Shown here piece after piece: positions 4,707-8,765 of a stretch of 8,765 nt of DNA (positions within the stretch are counted from its first letter, which is position 1; each line of letters begins with the position of its first letter). The position numbers were made by a program, and so were the translations under genes. The notes beneath the pieces were generated by a model. The model saw nothing but the letters and a program-made list of their open reading frames with translations. It made no database searches and was not told where the DNA came from. Location: NCBI GenBank assembly GCA_902495025.1, contig CABUWB010000062.1:1-8765 (forward strand), given 5' to 3'. This stretch comes from an uncultured Eubacteriales bacterium (GTDB lineage Bacteria > Bacillota > Clostridia > Lachnospirales > CAG-274).

Positions 4707-5168
4707 ATGCAGGCAAAGGATATAGTCAGGCTTGCCGAGCAGCTTGCTATGCCTATAATTGAGGAAAACGGCTTTGAGTTTGTGGACGCCGAGTTTGTCA
4801 AGGAAGGCCCCAACAAATATTTAAGGGTATATGTTGACAAGGAGGGCGGCATCACCATTGATGACTGTGAAATTGTAAGCCGCTATCTGGACGAAAGGCT
4901 GGAGGACGATATTACAGATGAGCCATACATTTTAGAGGTAAGCTCACCGGGTATTGACCGGGTGCTGAAAAGGGAGCACGAGTACACCAAGTACAAGGGC
5001 AGACTTGTTGATGTCAAGCTTTATAAGGCAGTGGACGGCAGCAAGGAGTTCAGAGGCAGCCTTGCAGGGCTTATTGAGGATAATGTGGTTATTTTGCAGG
5101 AGGACGGCACAGAGCTTTCCTTTCCTATAAAAGAGGTAGCCTCAACAAGGCTTGCGGTAATTTTTTAA
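4707..5168 (+). CDS. rimP: Ribosome maturation factor RimP
   Basis: RimP binds the free 30S subunit and promotes early assembly with proteins such as S12. The 153-residue product has the family's two domains. The N-terminal alpha/beta domain (about 1-85) has FEFVDAEFVKEGPNKYLRVYVDKEGGITIDDC and the signature LEVSSPGIDRVLKRE (76-90). The C-terminal SH3-like barrel (about 91-153) begins YKGRLVDVKLYK. ATG 4707 follows AAAGGAGG with ideal spacing. It is the first gene of the operon, after the structured leader. A 45-nt, very AT-rich gap containing the 14-bp palindrome ATTTTTTAAAAAAT around its stop codon separates it from nusA. Confidence 0.96.
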   Translation: MQAKDIVRLAEQLAMPIIEENGFEFVDAEFVKEGPNKYLRVYVDKEGGITIDDCEIVSRYLDERLEDDITDEPYILEVSSPGIDRVLKREHEYTKYKGRLVDVKLYKAVDGSKEFRGSLAGLIEDNVVILQEDGTELSFPIKEVASTRLAVIF

Positions 5169-5213
5169 AAAATATTTTTATATACATTATACATTAAGGA
5201 GGACAACGGCAAA

Positions 5214-6311
5214 ATGGACAGCCATGAGCTTATTGAAGCTTTAAATTTAATTGAAAAGGAAAAGGGTATTGACAAGGAGCTTATTTTTGAAGCAATCAAA
5301 ACCTCGCTTGAAACTGCCTGCAAGAAAAATTACGGCACATCCCAGAATATCAGGGTTGATATTAACAGGGAAACAGGCGATATAAAGGTTTTTGCACAGA
5401 AAGAGGTTACCGAGGACGTATACGACGCTTTCCTTGAGGTATCGCTGGAGGATGCAAGGCAGATTGACCCTAACTACGAGTACGGCGATATTGTCGAGTA
5501 CGAAATTACTCCAAAAAATTTCGGACGTATTTCCGCACAGACCGCAAAGCAGGTTGTTGTGCAGAAATTCAGAGAGGCTGAAAGGGAAAAGCTCTATAAC
5601 GAGTACCTTAAAAAGGATAAGGACATTGATACCGCTATCGTACAGAGGAGCGAAAAGAGAAATGTAATTGTTTCCCTTGGCAAGATGGACGCAATGCTCC
5701 CCGCACAGGAGCAGATTCCGGGTGAAACCTATAACTTCAACGACAGAATCAAGGTTTATATCTACGAGGTAAAAAATACTCCAAAGGGCCCTGTTGTTAA
5801 TGTTTCAAGGACACATGTTGAGCTTGTTAAAAGGCTTTTTGAGCTTGAGGTACCCGAGGTTATGGACGGTACTGTTGAGATTAAGGGCATTGCAAGAGAG
5901 GCAGGCTCCAGAACAAAAATGGCAGTTTACTCCAAAAACGAAAATGTTGATGCGGTAGGCGCATGTGTAGGCCCTAACGGCGCAAGGGTAAATGTAATTG
6001 TAAATGAGCTTAAGGGCGAAAAGATTGACATCGTTCCTTGGAGCGAAGACCCTAAAAAGCTTATTGCCTCGGCGCTTAACCCTGCAAAGGTCGTAGCTGT
6101 TGAAACAAGCGAGAGCGAGGAAGAAAGGTGCGCAAGAGTTGTTGTGCCTGACAGCCAGTTATCGCTTGCAATCGGCAAGGAGGGTCAGAACGTAAGACTT
6201 GCTGCAAGGCTTACAGGCTGGAAGATTGATATTAAGAGCGAGTCGCAGGCAAGACTTACATCCTTTGTTGACCTTGATGCACAGGACGATGGCGAGCAGG
6301 ACGAGGAGTAA
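5214..6311 (+). CDS. nusA: Transcription termination/antitermination factor NusA
   Basis: NusA binds RNA polymerase near the RNA exit channel, increases pausing and stimulates intrinsic termination. The 365-residue protein shows the N-terminal polymerase-binding domain (about 1-125), an S1 domain (about 135-200, with RNVIVSLGKMDAMLP and KGPVVNVSRTHVELV), KH1 (about 228-295, with GPNG at 253-256) and KH2 (about 300-345, with GKEG at 321-324). It ends in an acidic tail (LDAQDDGEQDEE) and lacks the C-terminal AR repeats of E. coli NusA, as is normal in Firmicutes. The start at 5214 is supported by AAGGAGG at 5196-5202, though the 11-nt spacing is rather long. The next gene's ribosome binding site lies inside its last codons. 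It may regulate its own operon through the leader at 4511-4706. Confidence 0.97.
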   Translation: MDSHELIEALNLIEKEKGIDKELIFEAIKTSLETACKKNYGTSQNIRVDINRETGDIKVFAQKEVTEDVYDAFLEVSLEDARQIDPNYEYGDIVEYEITPKNFGRISAQTAKQVVVQKFREAEREKLYNEYLKKDKDIDTAIVQRSEKRNVIVSLGKMDAMLPAQEQIPGETYNFNDRIKVYIYEVKNTPKGPVVNVSRTHVELVKRLFELEVPEVMDGTVEIKGIAREAGSRTKMAVYSKNENVDAVGACVGPNGARVNVIVNELKGEKIDIVPWSEDPKKLIASALNPAKVVAVETSESEEERCARVVVPDSQLSLAIGKEGQNVRLAARLTGWKIDIKSESQARLTSFVDLDAQDDGEQDEE

Positions 6312-6317
6312 TTAACA

Positions 6318-6584
6318 TTGATTAAGAAGAAAATACCACTCAGAAAGTGCACAGGCTGTCAGGAGATGAAGCCAAAAAAGGAGCTTATACGCATTGTAAA
6401 GTGTGAGGACGGCACATTTAAGCTGGACGCAACAGGCAAAATGCAGGGCAGGGGCGCTTATATATGCCCCAATGAGGAATGTCTTGAAAAGGCGCACAAG
6501 TCAAAGGGACTGGAGCGCTCCTTTAAAGAAAAGGTACCCCAGAGCGTTTATGAGGAGCTTAAAAAGGAGCTGACGCAGCAATGA
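6318..6584 (+). CDS. ylxR: YlxR/RnpM RNA-binding protein (DUF448), RNase P modulator family
   Basis: The 88-residue product matches the YlxR family, also named RnpM in B. subtilis, where it has been reported to bind the RNase P RNA and modulate its activity. Visible features are LRKCTGCQEMKPKKELIRIVK (8-28), LDATGKMQGRGAYIC (36-50) with the GRGAY motif, and four cysteines (11, 14, 50, 55) in CxxC and CxxxxC pairs. The frame has no nearby ATG; TTG at 6318 is the start, 9 nt after GAGGAG, which is embedded in the nusA C-terminal codons. Its stop overlaps the ylxQ start as ATGA, so translation of the pair is probably coupled. The position between nusA and ylxQ is the standard Firmicute order. 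Confidence 0.93.
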   Translation: MIKKKIPLRKCTGCQEMKPKKELIRIVKCEDGTFKLDATGKMQGRGAYICPNEECLEKAHKSKGLERSFKEKVPQSVYEELKKELTQQ

Positions 6585-6886
6585 TAAGCAGAAAGGCGGC
6601 ATCAATGCTTTCGCTTGCAAAAAGAGCGGGCAGACTTATTACAGGCGAGGATACGGTTATAATGTCTATAAAGGCTAAGGGCTGTATGCTTGTAATAATA
6701 GCCGAGGACGCCTCGGAAAATACCAAAAAGAAAATAACCTCACGCTGCGCCTCAGGCGGCATCCCTTACCTTATCAAAGGCGAGAGGGAGGAGCTTGGCA
6801 AAGCGGTTGGTATGTATAACAGAACGGTATTTGCAGTTACGGACAGCACGTTTGCACAGAAAATAGAAACGGAACTTTTGCTGTAA
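6581..6886 (+). CDS. ylxQ: YlxQ, L7Ae/L30e/S12e-family RNA-binding protein
   Basis: The 101-residue protein has the L7Ae-like fold signature. The helix SMLSLAKRAGRLITGEDTV (8-26) is the conserved start, followed by CMLVIIAEDASENTKKKI (35-52) and a C-terminal strand-helix ending VFAVTDSTFAQKIETELLL. Relatives in the L7Ae family bind kink-turn RNA; the target of YlxQ is not well established. It is the usual partner of ylxR in this operon and its start overlaps the ylxR stop by 4 nt. A 38-nt gap with a strong ribosome binding site leads to infB. There is no sign of truncation. Confidence 0.92.
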   Translation: MISRKAASMLSLAKRAGRLITGEDTVIMSIKAKGCMLVIIAEDASENTKKKITSRCASGGIPYLIKGEREELGKAVGMYNRTVFAVTDSTFAQKIETELLL

Positions 6887-6924
6887 TGGCAGTTATTCCC
6901 TTATTATAAACGGAGGTGATTGAT

Positions 6925-8765
6925 TTGTCGAAAATGAGAGTATACGAACTGGCAAAAATTTTAAATATAAGCAATAAAGAGCTCATCGGCAAACTTAATG
7001 AACTGGGGGCAGAGGTTAAGTCCCATTCAAGCGGCGTTGAGGACGAAATGGTTGAAAAGGTGAAAAAGCTTTATCAGCCACAGGAGAAAAAGGAAGAGAA
7101 AAAGAGCGAGCCTAAGGCTGAAAACAAACAGCCAAAGGCTCCAGAGAAAAAGAGCGAGCCTAAGCAGGATAAAAAGAGCGATAAAAAGCCACAGACTCCT
7201 AATAAGGCTGACAACGCCGACAGAAAGCCTGCACCAAACAGAAACGACAAAAGACAGGGCGGCGAAAAAAGGTCTGACAGAAACGACAGAAACGACCGCA
7301 ATAACAGAAACAACAGAAACGATAACAGAAACGGCAATAATAATAATAACAACAACAATAACAACAAGCAGGACAAAGGCTCCAACTTTACAAAGCCAAA
7401 GCCAAACTTAAACCCTGCTGGCAACCAGAATAAAAAGAACAAGAAAAACAAGAAGAATAAGTTTAAGAAAGAGGACATCGCACCTGTAGTTGAAGCTGCT
7501 GTGGCAGATGATGACGATATTAAGATTATTCAGATTGGTGATACAATTACAGTTAAGGACCTTGCAGATAAGCTTGGCAAAGCACCTGCGGATATAGTTA
7601 TGCGCCTTATGAAGAAAAATGTGATGGCAAGCATTAATCAGGAGATTGAGTTTGAGCTTGCTGAGGCAATCTGTGATGAGCTTGACGTAATTGCCGAAAG
7701 AGCAGAGGAAATTGACCTGCTTGAGGAGGAATTCAGAGAGGAAGAGGACAACGAGGAAGACCTTGTTGAAAGACCTCCTGTTGTAGTTGTTATGGGTCAC
7801 GTTGACCATGGTAAAACATCACTGCTTGACGCTATCAGACACTCAAACGTAACAGGCAGGGAGGCAGGCGGTATTACACAGCACATAGGTGCATATACTG
7901 TATCCATAGATGACAAGCCTATCACCTTCCTCGATACACCAGGTCATGAGGCATTTACCGCAATGCGTATGAGAGGCGCACAGGTAACTGATATTGCCGT
8001 ACTTGTAGTAGCTGCTGATGACGGTGTTATGCCACAGACAATTGAGGCTATCAACCACGCAAAGGCTGCAGGCGTTGAAATTATAGTTGCAATTAACAAA
8101 ATTGATAAGCCAAGCGCTAATCCTGAGAGAGTTAAGCAGGAGCTTGTTGAATACGGTCTTATCTCCGAGGACTGGGGCGGCGACACAATCTGCGTACCCG
8201 TTTCCGCATCAACCAAGGAGGGTATTGACCACCTGCTTGAAATGATTATTCTTGTTTCCGAGATGAAGGAGCTTAAGGCTAACCCTGACAAAAAGGCAAG
8301 GGGCAGCATTATCGAGGCACAGCTTGACAAGGGACGTGGCTCAGTTGCAACCGTACTTGTACAGAACGGTACACTTAACGTTGGCGACCCTATTGTTGCA
8401 GGCTCCACCTACGGTCGTGTGCGTGCCATGATGAACGACAAGGGCCAGAAGGTTAAAAAGGCAGGTCCTTCCGTACCTGTTGAGATTTTAGGTCTTAATG
8501 AGGTGCCAAAGGCAGGCGATATGTTCTACGTTGCACAGAGTGAAAAGCACGCAAGACAGGTTGCCGAGTCCGTTGCCGCAAAGGACAGGGAGGAGCTTAT
8601 CAAGGATACACCTCAGAAGGTATCTCTTGACGACCTCTTCAGCCAGATTCAGAGCGGTAACATCAAGGAGCTTAACATTGTTATCAAGGCAGACGTACAG
8701 GGCTCTGTTGAGGCGGTAAGGGCAAGCCTTGAAAAGCTCTCAAATGATGAGGTGCGTATCAGGAC
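6925..8765 (+). CDS. infB: Translation initiation factor IF-2, N-terminal 613 codons (runs off the right edge)
   Basis: IF2 is the GTPase that brings initiator fMet-tRNA to the 30S subunit and promotes subunit joining. The frame is open to the window end, so the rest of domain II, domain III and the tRNA-binding C-terminus are missing. An IF2N domain (about 4-50, MRVYELAKILNIS) is followed by a long disordered linker (about 53-190) rich in Lys, Glu, Asn, Asp and Arg, then a second IF2N-like domain (about 197-258, ITVKDLADKLGKAP). The G domain has G1 GHVDHGKTS (291-299), G3 DTPGH (337-341), G4 NKID (391-394) and G5 SAS (427-429). The start is TTG 6925, 8 nt after GGAGG in GGAGGTGAT (6912-6920); ATG 6934 is too far. 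No promoter is needed, as it continues the operon. Confidence 0.97.
   Translation, partial: MSKMRVYELAKILNISNKELIGKLNELGAEVKSHSSGVEDEMVEKVKKLYQPQEKKEEKKSEPKAENKQPKAPEKKSEPKQDKKSDKKPQTPNKADNADRKPAPNRNDKRQGGEKRSDRNDRNDRNNRNNRNDNRNGNNNNNNNNNNKQDKGSNFTKPKPNLNPAGNQNKKNKKNKKNKFKKEDIAPVVEAAVADDDDIKIIQIGDTITVKDLADKLGKAPADIVMRLMKKNVMASINQEIEFELAEAICDELDVIAERAEEIDLLEEEFREEEDNEEDLVERPPVVVVMGHVDHGKTSLLDAIRHSNVTGREAGGITQHIGAYTVSIDDKPITFLDTPGHEAFTAMRMRGAQVTDIAVLVVAADDGVMPQTIEAINHAKAAGVEIIVAINKIDKPSANPERVKQELVEYGLISEDWGGDTICVPVSASTKEGIDHLLEMIILVSEMKELKANPDKKARGSIIEAQLDKGRGSVATVLVQNGTLNVGDPIVAGSTYGRVRAMMNDKGQKVKKAGPSVPVEILGLNEVPKAGDMFYVAQSEKHARQVAESVAAKDREELIKDTPQKVSLDDLFSQIQSGNIKELNIVIKADVQGSVEAVRASLEKLSNDEVRIR
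7096..7164 (+). repeat. 21-bp direct repeat in the IF2 linker
   Basis: The 21-bp stretch encoding EKKSEPK occurs without mismatch at 7096-7116 and 7144-7164, 48 bp apart start to start and in the same frame. It gives a repeated Lys/Glu/Pro block in the IF2 linker, probably by in-frame duplication. Confidence 0.9.
7276..7365 (+). repeat. Arg/Asn/Asp triplet tract and Asn homopolymer in the IF2 linker
   Basis: Residues 118-147 read as repeated DRN and NRN triplets followed by ten Asn codons (7336-7365, a mix of AAT and AAC). The DNA is a purine-rich AAC/GAC/AGA and AAT/AAC microsatellite-like run, a likely site of length variation between strains. Confidence 0.88.

Noticed and set aside
5160..5173. 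The 14-bp palindrome ATTTTTTAAAAAAT between rimP and nusA as a terminator or operator
   Set aside because: It is pure A/T without a G/C stem, so it would be a very weak hairpin. It more likely reflects an AT-rich gap; nusA must be co-transcribed.
6878..6907. A possible promoter (TTGCTG, 18 nt, TATTAT) between ylxQ and infB
   Set aside because: Both boxes are weak, there is no extended -10, and infB is already served by the operon promoter.
7074..7478. A long reverse-strand frame rich in Leu and Phe opposite infB
   Set aside because: It is the mirror of the Lys/Glu/Asn-rich IF2 linker, with no ribosome binding site and low-complexity translation.
7944..8408. A 154-codon reverse-strand frame opposite the IF2 G domain
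   Set aside because: It overlaps strongly conserved infB coding sequence on the other strand and shows no family signature or ribosome binding site.
1..8765. Hidden defence system, prophage, insertion sequence, CRISPR array or biosynthetic cluster
   Set aside because: All substantial frames are accounted for by housekeeping or secreted proteins. I saw no transposase, integrase, regularly spaced repeats or toxin-antitoxin-like pair beyond the small-protein/TPR pair, which has no such signature.

Overview
The window looks like the chromosome of an anaerobic Firmicute of class Clostridia, probably near the Lachnospirales. The reasons are the gene order rimP-nusA-ylxR-ylxQ-infB, a short NusA with no C-terminal AR repeats, strong GGAGG-type ribosome binding sites, TTG start codons, sigma-A-like promoters, and secreted proteins with copper-amine-oxidase N-like ('stalk') domains. 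The taxonomic placement is inferred from gene content and protein style, not from a database search.

Layout. Positions 1-3683 are read leftward: a ketopantoate-reductase-family oxidoreductase (2778-3683), a 333-residue secreted stalk-domain protein (1722-2723), rimM (1195-1710), trmD (461-1198), a 51-residue acidic small protein (295-450), and the start of a zinc-ribbon/TPR protein cut by the window edge (1-298). Gaps are short or absent (4-nt ATGA overlaps at rimM/trmD and small protein/TPR) and no terminator is visible between genes, so this looks like one transcription unit with an extra possible promoter before the stalk gene. A divergent promoter region (about 3684-3846) separates it from a rightward monocistronic gene for a small secreted stalk-domain protein (3847-4356), which ends in a clear intrinsic terminator.

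Positions 4441-8765 hold the start of the classic transcription/translation operon. A strong promoter gives a leader of about 195 nt with several hairpins, two of them terminator-like. It is followed by rimP, nusA, ylxR (rnpM), ylxQ and infB, which runs off the right edge.

How the genes work together. RimM and RimP both assist 30S subunit maturation, TrmD methylates tRNA G37, NusA controls pausing and termination, YlxR and YlxQ are RNA-binding proteins of the same operon, and IF2 brings initiator tRNA to the ribosome. The oxidoreductase and the two secreted stalk proteins have no obvious link to this core and sit between the two translation-related units.

I found no mobile element, CRISPR array, tRNA or rRNA, and no convincing new defence or metabolic system. 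The most interesting points are the structured rimP-operon leader, the unusual setting of rimM-trmD, a Glu at the expected catalytic Asp of TrmD, the coupled small-protein/zinc-ribbon-TPR pair, and the repetitive IF2 linker.
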